This document shows positions 7,545 to 14,045 of a stretch of 27,071 bases of DNA, piece by piece. The position numbers were made by a program, and so were the translations under genes. Within the stretch, counting starts at the first letter, position 1, and each line of letters starts with the position of its first letter. The DNA is from an uncultured Butyricicoccus sp. (GTDB taxonomy: Bacteria > Bacillota > Clostridia > Oscillospirales > Butyricicoccaceae), in NCBI GenBank assembly GCA_910584935.1, contig CAJUDU010000026.1, forward strand, positions 1 through 27,071. The letters run 5' to 3'. The notes below the pieces were generated by a model. It ran no database searches. It saw only the letters and a list, made by a program, of their open reading frames with translations, and was not told the DNA's origin.

Positions 7545-8615
7545 ATGTTAAACATCAAATATGAACTGACAACCGAGAAAAAGCCAAAACCAGATGAAAA
7601 TAATCTTGGCTTTGGTATTCATTATACTGACCATATGCTTGTCATTGACCATACTGAAGGCATTGGCTGGCATGACGCACGCATTGTGCCTTATGCGCCG
7701 TTTTCCATTGACCCGGCTGCTATGGTGCTGCATTATGCCATGGAATCCTTTGAAGGCTTAAAAGCTTACCGCACACCAAATGGTTCCATCCAGCTTTTCC
7801 GCCCAGAAAAGAATGCGCAGCGTATGATTAACACCAATAAGCGTATGTGCCTGCCCGCGCTGCCGGTAGAAGATTTTGTACAAGCTGTCAAAGCGATTGT
7901 CGAAACCGAAAAGGATTGGGTACCGCACGCAGAAGGCACCAGCTTATATATCCGTCCATTTGTTATTGCAACCGAACCACATTTAGGCGTGCGCACTTCC
8001 AAAACCCATCAATTTATCATCATTTGTTCCCCTGTTGGCGCTTATTATTCCACAGGCATCAACCCGGTTAAGATTTTTGTTGAGGATGAATATACCCGTG
8101 CCTGCCCTGGCGGCACAGGCTTCACCAAATGCGGCGGCAACTATGCGGCATCACTGGTATCCCAGGTAAAGGCCCATGATTTAGGGTATGAGCAAACCTT
8201 ATGGCTGGATGGTGTAGAACACAAATATGTTGAAGAAGTTGGTTCTATGAACTGTTTCTTTAAGATTGATGGCACTGTTTATACCGCGCCATGTGTTGGC
8301 ACAGTTTTGCCGGGCGTTACCCGTATGAGCTGCATTGAACTGCTGCAAAAATGGGGCATTCCGGTTTCTGAAAACCGCCTGCCGATTGCAGATGTGATTC
8401 AGGCATCCAAAGACGGCAAACTGGAAGAAGTTTTTGGCACAGGTACAGCGGCTGTTATTTCCCCAGTTGGCGAACTGCGTTATGAAAATGAAGTTGCCCA
8501 TATTAATAATGGGGAAATTGGCGAACTGACCCACCGCCTGTATGATACCCTGACTGGTATCCAGTGGGGGCGTATCCCAGATGATATGGATTGGATTACC
8601 AAGGTTTGCGACTAA
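7545..8615 (+). CDS. ilvE: Branched-chain-amino-acid aminotransferase
   Basis: Protein of 356 residues, a fold-type IV PLP enzyme that interconverts valine, leucine and isoleucine with their 2-oxo acids using glutamate/2-oxoglutarate. The PLP lysine is Lys195 in GTGFTKCGGNYAASL. Other family segments are ALHYAMESFEG-like (LHYAMESFEGLKAY, 63-76), YIRPF at 135-139, and EEVGSMNCFF. The length and the KCGGNY context match the longer BCAT type shared with actinobacteria and eukaryotes rather than E. coli IlvE. It is a single-gene unit with its own promoter and terminator, on the opposite strand from the ilvBNCD operon 1.4 kb away. It supplies the last step of the pathway encoded there. Confidence 0.96.
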   Translation: MLNIKYELTTEKKPKPDENNLGFGIHYTDHMLVIDHTEGIGWHDARIVPYAPFSIDPAAMVLHYAMESFEGLKAYRTPNGSIQLFRPEKNAQRMINTNKRMCLPALPVEDFVQAVKAIVETEKDWVPHAEGTSLYIRPFVIATEPHLGVRTSKTHQFIIICSPVGAYYSTGINPVKIFVEDEYTRACPGGTGFTKCGGNYAASLVSQVKAHDLGYEQTLWLDGVEHKYVEEVGSMNCFFKIDGTVYTAPCVGTVLPGVTRMSCIELLQKWGIPVSENRLPIADVIQASKDGKLEEVFGTGTAAVISPVGELRYENEVAHINNGEIGELTHRLYDTLTGIQWGRIPDDMDWITKVCD

Positions 8616-8639
8616 AACCAAATCCCTGAATGCCAAAAG

Positions 8640-8675
8640 GCAGCATAGCAAAAAGTATAGCTATGCTGCTTTTTT
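8640..8675 (+). terminator. Intrinsic terminator of ilvE
   Basis: GCAGCATAGC and GCTATGCTGC form a perfect 10-bp stem with a 10-base loop, followed by six T. The flanking A-run means it may also stop the converging transcript of the 8692-9114 gene. Confidence 0.9.
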
Positions 8676-8691
8676 CATGTGTAAAATGCGT

Positions 8692-9114
8692 TTATTTGTT
8701 GAGAAAATAAAGCCCAATCAAACAAACTACAACGCCAATGATTTTATTCATTGTCACCGCTTCATGATACAGCAACGCGCCAACCATAAGCAATGCCAGC
8801 GCAAGGAATGCACTTTGCACAATGGATGCGGTGCTGACTGGCCAGCCGACTTTATACGCATAAATGAACCCAACTTCCAGCCCGACAACTGAAATACCCA
8901 GCAGCGCAGGTGCGGCATTCATTTTGCTATATTCCTGCAATAAATTTGCATCTTTATTCACAGCAAAGAATAAGATTGCGGAACAAACCGCGCCCACCAG
9001 ATAAGTAACCACCATAGACGCCATCGCGTCCATATCTGTTGGGACAGATTTGGCACAAATCTGATAAACGACATTAGAAAGCACAATCAGTGCAATTGGC
9101 CAAATATATGACAC
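8692..9114 (-). CDS. Half-size EamA/DMT-type membrane protein
   Basis: Integral membrane protein of about 140 residues with four to five hydrophobic segments (roughly 3-19, 33-50, 68-86, 95-112, 118-136). It resembles one EamA repeat of the drug/metabolite transporter superfamily; the end, IIGVVVCLIGLYFLNK, is typical. Half-size members work as dimers. The frame is open back to a TTG at 9132, but GAAAGGGG lies 8 bases before a GTG at 9114, so GTG is the better start. Cargo is unknown. It lies between ilvE and the ilv operon, so amino acid export is possible, but nothing in the sequence proves it. Confidence 0.75.
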   Translation of the reverse strand: MSYIWPIALIVLSNVVYQICAKSVPTDMDAMASMVVTYLVGAVCSAILFFAVNKDANLLQEYSKMNAAPALLGISVVGLEVGFIYAYKVGWPVSTASIVQSAFLALALLMVGALLYHEAVTMNKIIGVVVCLIGLYFLNK

Positions 9115-9135
9115 AAAGAAAACCCCTTTCAAACG

Positions 9136-9165
9136 AAAAACAGCCAGGTATTTTTAGCCTGGCTG
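9136..9165 (-). terminator. Intrinsic terminator after the CAT-like pseudogene
   Basis: CAGCCAGG and CCTGGCTG make an 8-bp stem with a 9-base loop. On the minus strand it is followed by TTTTTC. It separates the ilvD-crcB-pseudogene end from the membrane protein gene downstream. Confidence 0.8.
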
Positions 9166-9227
9166 CGGTAGGTGCTCACCCGTTGTATTCTGTTATATTT
9201 TATGATACCACCAAAAGAAACCTGCCG

Positions 9228-9562
9228 TCAATCTTCGTCAAAAAATTTCTGCAATTTCTCTGCAAACTGTCCAATATGCAGCCCATCGACAAAAGAATGG
9301 TGTGCCTGTATAGATACTGGCATCAAAAGTCTGCCATCCACAAAACGGTAACGGAATGCTTCAATTTGATTGGCGCACTGACAAACGCATATACCATAGC
9401 CATGGTAAAGGAAAGTCCTTTTTGCTTTATTTTTTGTTTATATTTTGTGATATCAGCTTCAAATATCACACAAAATGCCGGTTCGATGCAGTCACGGAAA
9501 ACCATGCAGTGCATTGCCCTTTCCCAGCCCTGCCTATCAATGACCCGATATGTATTTGCCAT
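9228..9562 (-). pseudogene. Decayed chloramphenicol-acetyltransferase-like gene
   Basis: From an ATG at 9562 (AAGGGGGG before it) the protein starts MANTYRVIDRQGWERA and continues with FCVIFEADIT and KQKGLSFTMAMVYAF, the N-terminal part of the CAT acyltransferase family. Near 9373-9377 the frame shifts by one base. The next frame gives NQIEAFRYRFVDGR and then jumps straight to LLMPVSIQAHHSFVDGLHIG, which holds the catalytic His motif HHxxxDG, ending at 9228. An intact CAT has about 215 residues with roughly 90-100 more between those two segments, so there is both a frameshift and an internal deletion. It starts 16 bases after crcB and was probably its operon partner. The remaining frame ends at 9323 and cannot make an active enzyme. 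Confidence 0.8.
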
Positions 9563-9578
9563 ATGGAATTTCCCCCCT

Positions 9579-9956
9579 TTATTCAGATGAAAACGGCAGC
9601 AATAATGCCAGTTTCTTACCGCAAAGCACGCCAAATATACAGAAAACCACGCTAATCATCATATAAATCCCACCTTGCGCATATAATCTATGTTCCAGCA
9701 GGGTATATGTTTCCAATGAAAAAGTAGAAAATGTAGTAAACCCGCCGCAAACACCAGTTTTCCAAAACAAAATCATATTTTGCGAAACACCATTTTTTTC
9801 GGCAGCAATGCCAGTGATAAAACCGATAAGCATTGCGCCAACGAGATTGGTAAAAAGCGTAAGCCACGGAAATGTACTTTTCACTGGAATAAGACTGACT
9901 GCATATCTTGTCATTGCGCCAATTGCGCCGCCCAAAGCAACCCAGAAAAAGCCCAT
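9579..9956 (-). CDS. crcB: Fluoride ion channel CrcB/Fluc
   Basis: Protein of 125 residues with four membrane segments, matching CrcB (Fluc), a dual-topology dimeric channel that lets fluoride leave the cell. The signatures are GGAIGAMTRYAVS near the N-terminus, FTNLVGAMLIGFITG in helix 2, and GVCGGFTTFSTFSLE in helix 3, which supplies the pore Phe/Thr/Ser residues. Length is typical. The gene starts 87 bases after ilvD, with GGAAAGGA before the ATG. I looked for the fluoride riboswitch upstream and did not find its conserved core. Only one crcB copy is present here, which suggests a homodimer. Confidence 0.95.
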   Translation of the reverse strand: MGFFWVALGGAIGAMTRYAVSLIPVKSTFPWLTLFTNLVGAMLIGFITGIAAEKNGVSQNMILFWKTGVCGGFTTFSTFSLETYTLLEHRLYAQGGIYMMISVVFCIFGVLCGKKLALLLPFSSE

Positions 9957-9989
9957 TTTTTATGACATTCCTTTCCGGCAATGACAACA

Positions 9990-10019
9990 GCGGCACGACC
10001 TTTGTACAAGCCGTGCCGC
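9990..10019 (-). terminator. Weak terminator-like hairpin after ilvD
   Basis: GCGGCACG and CGTGCCGC pair with a 14-base loop between ilvD and crcB. On the minus strand it is followed by TGTTGTCATT, a poor U-tract, so it may allow partial read-through into crcB. Confidence 0.5.
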
Positions 10020-10043
10020 ATTTGCCTGCTGATACATTAATAA

Positions 10044-11708
10044 TTATTTCACAATTGCGCCCTGGTCAGCCGATGTGACGAGGCGGGAATAACGATAAAG
10101 CCAACCAGTTTTCACATTGGGTTCACGCGGCACATAAGCAGCGCGGCGGGCTTCCAATTCCGCGTCAGAAAGTTTGACATCAACTTTGCTGTTGGGAATA
10201 TCAATCGCGATGATATCACCTTCTTGCACCAGCCCAATTTCGCCGCCGGAAGCAGCTTCCGGGGAAACATGGCCAATAGAAGCACCACGGGATGCGCCAG
10301 AGAACCGCCCATCAGTGATCAGTGCAACATCTTTATCCAGTTTCATGCCAGCCAGCGCAGAAGTTGGGTTCAGCATTTCGCGCATACCAGGACCGCCCTT
10401 CGGACCTTCATAACGGATAATAACCACATCACCTTTGACAATTTTGCCGTTATAAATGGCGTCGATTGCATCTTCTTCACAGTCAAACACACGGGCAGGG
10501 CCTTCATGCACCATCATTTCGGGAGCAACAGCACTACGCTTGACAACACAGCCATTTTTCGCAATATTGCCCCACAGCACAGCAATGCCGCCGGTTTCGG
10601 AATAGGGCTGTTCGAGCGGGCGAATGACTTCCGGATTGCGGTTGACGACACCTTCAAGGTTTTCGCCAACTGTTTTACCCGTACAGGTCATCAGACCAAG
10701 ATCAAGGAAGCCCCGTTTGGTCAGTTCCTTCATGATTGCGGGCACGCCGCCAGCGGCATAAAGCTGTTCGATATGGTGCGGACCAGCGGGCGCAAGGTGA
10801 CAGATATTTGGCACCTGTGCGGATAATTCGTTGAGGGTTTCGAGTTTGAGCGGGACTTCTGCTTCATTTGCGATTGCCAGCAAATGCAAAACCGAGTTGG
10901 TCGAGCAGCCAATCGCCATTTCACAGCAAAGCGCATTGCGGAACGCCTGCGGCGTTAAGATATCACGCGGTTTAATGTCTTTTTCGACAAGCTCCATAAT
11001 TTTCATACCCGCGTGTTTGGCAATATGGATACGCGCCGCAGTAACCGCAGGTGTTGTGCCATTGCCGGGCAATGCCATGCCAATGGCTTCAGACAAACAG
11101 TTCATTGAATTTGCGGTATACATTCCAGCGCAAGAGCCGCAGCCTGGGCAGGAATTGCATTCAGCTTCATAGAATGTTGCCTCATCCATAATACCAGCTT
11201 TATAAGCGCCTACGGCCTCAAATGTTTTGGAAAGGGAAACTTCCTCACCGCCGAAATGTCCCGCCATCATCGGCCCGCCAGAAACCAAGATAGATGGAAT
11301 ATTGAGGCGTGCGGCAGCCATCAGCATACCGGGGACGATTTTATCACAGTTTGGGATTAAGACAAGCCCATCGAGCTGATGCGCCTGCGCAAGGGTTTCC
11401 ACGCTGTCGGCAATGAGTTCACGAGACGCAAGAGAATATTTCATGCCGATATGCCCCATTGCGATGCCATCACAAACGCCAATTGCAGGCACCAGCACAG
11501 GGGTGCCACCTGCCATCCGGACGCCAGCTTTCACCGCGTCAGCGATTTTATCAAGGTTAATGTGACCGGGGATAATTTCGGAATAAGCGGAAACAACACC
11601 GATAATTGGGCGGTTCATTTCCTCATCGGTCAGCCCACAGGCACGCAATAGCGAACGGTTTGGCATACGTTCTGCCCCAGCAGTAATATTGTCACTTCTT
11701 CTAGGCAT
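10044..11708 (-). CDS. ilvD: Dihydroxy-acid dehydratase
   Basis: Protein of 554 residues, full length. It is the Fe-S enzyme that dehydrates 2,3-dihydroxy-isovalerate and 2,3-dihydroxy-3-methylvalerate to the 2-oxo acids, the third common step of valine and isoleucine synthesis. Cluster-binding cysteines are visible in IPNCDKIVPGM and CPGCGSCAGMYTANSMN; ITDGRFSGASRG near the C-terminus is the family signature. TCAGGAGG precedes the ATG. It is separated from ilvBNC by the 74-bp repeats and the DUF6485 gene. It is also preceded by a terminator, so it may be partly uncoupled from the T-box-controlled genes or expressed by read-through. Confidence 0.97.
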   Translation of the reverse strand: MPRRSDNITAGAERMPNRSLLRACGLTDEEMNRPIIGVVSAYSEIIPGHINLDKIADAVKAGVRMAGGTPVLVPAIGVCDGIAMGHIGMKYSLASRELIADSVETLAQAHQLDGLVLIPNCDKIVPGMLMAAARLNIPSILVSGGPMMAGHFGGEEVSLSKTFEAVGAYKAGIMDEATFYEAECNSCPGCGSCAGMYTANSMNCLSEAIGMALPGNGTTPAVTAARIHIAKHAGMKIMELVEKDIKPRDILTPQAFRNALCCEMAIGCSTNSVLHLLAIANEAEVPLKLETLNELSAQVPNICHLAPAGPHHIEQLYAAGGVPAIMKELTKRGFLDLGLMTCTGKTVGENLEGVVNRNPEVIRPLEQPYSETGGIAVLWGNIAKNGCVVKRSAVAPEMMVHEGPARVFDCEEDAIDAIYNGKIVKGDVVIIRYEGPKGGPGMREMLNPTSALAGMKLDKDVALITDGRFSGASRGASIGHVSPEAASGGEIGLVQEGDIIAIDIPNSKVDVKLSDAELEARRAAYVPREPNVKTGWLYRYSRLVTSADQGAIVK

Positions 11709-11762
11709 AGTAAAAGCAATCCTCCTGATATGGTATTAAAAAAAGCTTACAAAAGGTAACCA

Positions 11763-11801
11763 TTTTTCTTTGTCCACACAATATGGATGGACAAAGAAAA
11801 A
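11763..11801 (-). repeat. Perfect 14-bp inverted repeat before ilvD
   Basis: TTTTTCTTTGTCCA (11763-11776) and TGGACAAAGAAAAA (11788-11801) are perfectly complementary with an 11-base loop. On the minus strand the first arm is also the U-tract of the terminator next to it. The RNA would carry two adjacent hairpins in the ilvD leader. Confidence 0.7.
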
Positions 11802-11826
11802 CAGGGGGAAGGCGCAAGCCTTCCCC
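11800..11826 (-). terminator. Intrinsic terminator after the DUF6485 gene
   Basis: GGGGAAGGC (11805-11813) and GCCTTCCCC (11818-11826) pair over 9 bp with a 4-base loop. On the minus strand they are followed by CTGTTTTTC. It lies 25 bases after the DUF6485 stop and before ilvD, where it could lower or switch ilvD expression. Confidence 0.7.
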
Positions 11827-11851
11827 GCCTTTCAAGGTAAAATGCAATGAA

Positions 11852-12055
11852 TTATTTTTGTATTTTCAGCCCACGGTCTGCGCACAGTGCTTCAAGGGAA
11901 CGATCCCATTTTGCTTCGCCTTCTTTAGAGAAGTAGCAGCCGGGCAAGCCGCCTTCTTTATCGCGGTGATGGGCAACACACTCACAGCATTTTCCATGGC
12001 GCGGGCAATCCACCGTACACGGGCAATAAGTAACATTTGCACAAGCCATTTTCAT
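11852..12055 (-). CDS. DUF6485 family cysteine-rich small protein
   Basis: Protein of 67 residues with eight cysteines: CANVTYCPCTVDC, then RHGKCCECVAHHR, LPGCYF and a last Cys in ALCADRG. The RHGKCCECV.HHR..G.LPGCYF pattern is that of DUF6485, a family of unknown function; metal or Fe-S binding is plausible from the Cys spacing but unproven. AGGAGG lies 4 bases before the ATG at 12055 and 10 before a second ATG at 12049, so the protein may begin at MACANV. It sits between ilvC and ilvD on the operon strand, with the 74-bp repeats upstream and a terminator downstream. Confidence 0.8.
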   Translation of the reverse strand: MKMACANVTYCPCTVDCPRHGKCCECVAHHRDKEGGLPGCYFSKEGEAKWDRSLEALCADRGLKIQK

Positions 12056-12106
12056 TGTTCCTCCTAATCAATCCCTGCGCGGGGAGCGGTCCTATGCGGA
12101 CAGCAC

Positions 12107-12165
12107 CAGAGGGATTCATCCCTCTGGACTCCCATCCTTGAATGCCACACTGTGGCATTCAAGGA
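12107..12165. repeat. Two palindromes between DUF6485 gene and tandem repeats
   Basis: CCAGAGG (12107-12113) pairs with CCTCTGG (12121-12127). TCCTTGAATGCCACA (12135-12149) and TGTGGCATTCAAGGA (12151-12165) form a perfect 31-base palindrome with a single central base. Neither lies in a gene. They resemble the GC-rich palindromes at 18154-18215 in layout. Confidence 0.75.
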
Positions 12166-12196
12166 TATCATTATTTTGGGGGGTATGCCTTAATTC

Positions 12197-12456
12197 CGCC
12201 GCTTCGCGGCAACAAAGTGAAGTTTCTTTTGCCTGTTTCAGCTTTCCACCGCTGTCGCGGAGAACGGCATCGCCGCTTCGCGGCGAAAAAGTGAAGTTTC
12301 TTTTGCCTGTTTCAGCTTTCCACCGCTGTCGCGGAGAACGGCATCGCCGCTTCGCGGCGAAAAAGTGAAGTTTCTTTTGCCTGTTTCAGCTTTCCACCGC
12401 TGTCGCGGAGAACGGCATCGCCGCTTCGCGGCGAAAAAGTGAAGTTTCTTTTGCCT
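12197..12456. repeat. 74-bp tandem repeat, 3.5 copies
   Basis: Copies begin at 12197, 12271, 12345 and 12419. Copies 2 and 3 are identical; copy 1 differs at two places near its left end (GGCAACAAAG against GGCGAAAAAG); copy 4 stops after 38 bases. Each unit begins CGCCGCTTCGCGGCG, a small hairpin, and contains CCGCTGTCGCGG, a second one. The period is not a multiple of three and no coding frame is preserved, so the open frame across it is not a gene. It fills the gap between ilvC and the DUF6485 gene. Confidence 0.95.
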
Positions 12457-12481
12457 ACTTTTCTTTACAAAGAAAAGTAGG
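12454..12481 (-). repeat. Perfect 13-bp palindrome touching the ilvC stop codon
   Basis: CCTACTTTTCTTT and AAAGAAAAGTAGG are exact complements with only AC between them, and the palindrome starts at the base after the ilvC stop. There is no U-tract on the minus strand, so it looks more like an RNA-stabilising 3' stem or part of a dispersed repeat than a terminator. Confidence 0.75.
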
Positions 12482-13477
12482 TTATTTTTTGAGCCAGCTC
12501 ATCAGACCGCGCAGACGCTTGCCGGTTTCTTCGAGTTCGCTTTCTGCTTCAACCTGACGGGTTGCCAAGAAACGTGCGCGACCGCCTGCACGGTTTTCCT
12601 GAATCCATTCAGATGCAAATGTACCGTCCTGGATTTCGCGCAGGATTTTTTTCATTTCCTTGCGGGTTTCTTCAGTGATAATGCGCTTGCCTGTGCGGTA
12701 ATCGCCATATTCTGCGGTGTCAGAAATGGAATAACGCATTTTTGCAAAGCCGCCTTCGTTAATCAGGTCAACAATCAGCTTCATTTCATGCACACATTCA
12801 AAATATGCGTTTTCTGGTGCATAACCAGCTTCTACGAGGGTTTCAAAGCCTGCTTTCATCAGTTCACATACACCGCCACACAATACAGCCTGTTCGCCGA
12901 ACAGGTCGGTTTCAGTTTCTGCGCGGAAAGTGGATTCCAGAATACCAGCACGGCCGCCGCCAATACCGGAAGCATATGCCAGTGCAATATCCATTGCCTT
13001 GCCGGAAGCATCCTGATGTACACAAACCAGATCCGGTACGCCAGCGCCTGCAAGGTACTGGGAACGTACAGTATGACCAGGGCCTTTTGGTGCAATCATG
13101 ATAACATCCACGTCAGCAGGTGGGATAATCTGCTTGAAATGAATGTTAAAACCATGCGCAAATGCCAGTACATTGCCCGGTTTCAGGTTGGGTGCAACAA
13201 CATCCTTATAGATATCTGCCTGCTTTTCGTCCGGCACCAGCATCATAACAATATCGCCAGCCGCTGCGGCTTCCGCTGGGGTCATAACGGTCAAGCCGTA
13301 ATCCTTTGCCTTCTTTTCATGCTTGGAGCCTGGGCGCAAGCCAACAACGACATTCACACCAGAATCTTTCAGGTTCATTGCATGGGCATGACCCTGGGAA
13401 CCAAAGCCAAGGATTGCTACAGTCTTGCCGTCCAGCAGGGACAGGTTGCAGTCGGAATCATAGTACATCTTTACCAT
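12482..13477 (-). CDS. ilvC: Ketol-acid reductoisomerase (class I)
   Basis: Protein of 331 residues, the usual class I length. It isomerises and reduces acetolactate and acetohydroxybutyrate, the second common step of valine and isoleucine synthesis, with Mg2+ and NAD(P)H. The Rossmann motif is GFGSQGHAHAMNL (24-36). The cofactor-specificity loop is GLRPGSKHEKKA (46-57), with Arg48 and Ser51 but Lys52-His53-Glu54 after it. APKGPGH and the metal/substrate-binding DLFGEQAVLCGG and ECVHEMKLIVDL segments are present. TTTAGGAGG precedes the ATG. It is the third gene of the ilv operon, 73 bases after ilvN. Confidence 0.97.
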   Translation of the reverse strand: MVKMYYDSDCNLSLLDGKTVAILGFGSQGHAHAMNLKDSGVNVVVGLRPGSKHEKKAKDYGLTVMTPAEAAAAGDIVMMLVPDEKQADIYKDVVAPNLKPGNVLAFAHGFNIHFKQIIPPADVDVIMIAPKGPGHTVRSQYLAGAGVPDLVCVHQDASGKAMDIALAYASGIGGGRAGILESTFRAETETDLFGEQAVLCGGVCELMKAGFETLVEAGYAPENAYFECVHEMKLIVDLINEGGFAKMRYSISDTAEYGDYRTGKRIITEETRKEMKKILREIQDGTFASEWIQENRAGGRARFLATRQVEAESELEETGKRLRGLMSWLKK

Positions 13478-13510
13478 TTTTGTTTTCCTCCTAAAATATA
13501 TTAGAATGGG

Positions 13511-13536
13511 TTTTATATAAAGTGAATTTTATATAA
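13511..13536. repeat. Direct repeat TTTTATATAA in the ilvN-ilvC gap
   Basis: TTTTATATAA occurs at 13511-13520 and again at 13527-13536, 16 bases apart start to start. The AT-rich pair could hold an internal promoter -10 for ilvC, but I see no convincing -35 box. Confidence 0.5.
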
Positions 13537-13550
13537 CAAAGTAAATAGCG

Positions 13551-14027
13551 TTACCGCATCATTGCCGTTACGCCGGAACGGCACATTTCAGTCACTTCAA
13601 AGTTGGAAATGACTGAAAGGAATGCGTCAATGCGGCTTGGCACTTCGGTCAGTTCCACAATAATAGCGCTATGATTGGATTCCACAATATTGGCATTATA
13701 AACTTCAGCCACTTCGCGGATGCTATCACGCACATCAGCTGTTTCCGCCAACACTTTGACAAATACCAGTTCACGGCAATAACAGTCATCTTCCCACAGG
13801 TGTTCCACCCAAAGGGCTTCTTCCAGTTTGGAAACCTGCTTGATAATTTGTTCCAGTGTTGCTTCATCCCCTGTAACGATAATGGACATACGGGAAATGG
13901 TCGGGTCAGTGGTTGCAGATACGGTCAAAGAATCAATGTTAAACCCACGGCGCCCAAACAAACTTGCAACACGTGCCAGCACACCGGCATTATTCTTTAC
14001 CATGACAGACAGGATATATTTTTGCAT
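13551..14027 (-). CDS. ilvN: Acetolactate synthase small (regulatory) subunit
   Basis: Protein of 158 residues with an N-terminal ACT domain: YILSVMVKNNAGVLARVA, then GRRGFNIDSLTV and the MSIIVTGDE strand. A C-terminal ALS_ss domain follows (ELVFVKV to EMCRSGVTAM). It binds the large subunit, raises its activity and carries the valine-feedback site; the Asn-Ala-Gly turn at residues 12-15 is the usual effector-binding loop. AAAGGAGG precedes the ATG. It lies 18 bases after ilvB and the two are surely co-translated. Confidence 0.96.
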   Translation of the reverse strand: MQKYILSVMVKNNAGVLARVASLFGRRGFNIDSLTVSATTDPTISRMSIIVTGDEATLEQIIKQVSKLEEALWVEHLWEDDCYCRELVFVKVLAETADVRDSIREVAEVYNANIVESNHSAIIVELTEVPSRIDAFLSVISNFEVTEMCRSGVTAMMR

Positions 14028-14045
14028 AATCAGGGTGTACCTCCT

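Noticed and set aside
9957..10043. Fluoride riboswitch before crcB
   Set aside because: The conserved core of the crcB motif is not visible on the minus strand; only a terminator-like hairpin is present.
12138..12368. Open frame of 76 codons on the plus strand across the 74-bp repeats
   Set aside because: The repeat unit is not a multiple of three, so each copy is read in a different frame. There is no ribosome binding site and the region is built of hairpin repeats.
12197..12456. CRISPR array
   Set aside because: The repeats are directly adjacent with no unique spacers, and no cas gene is present.
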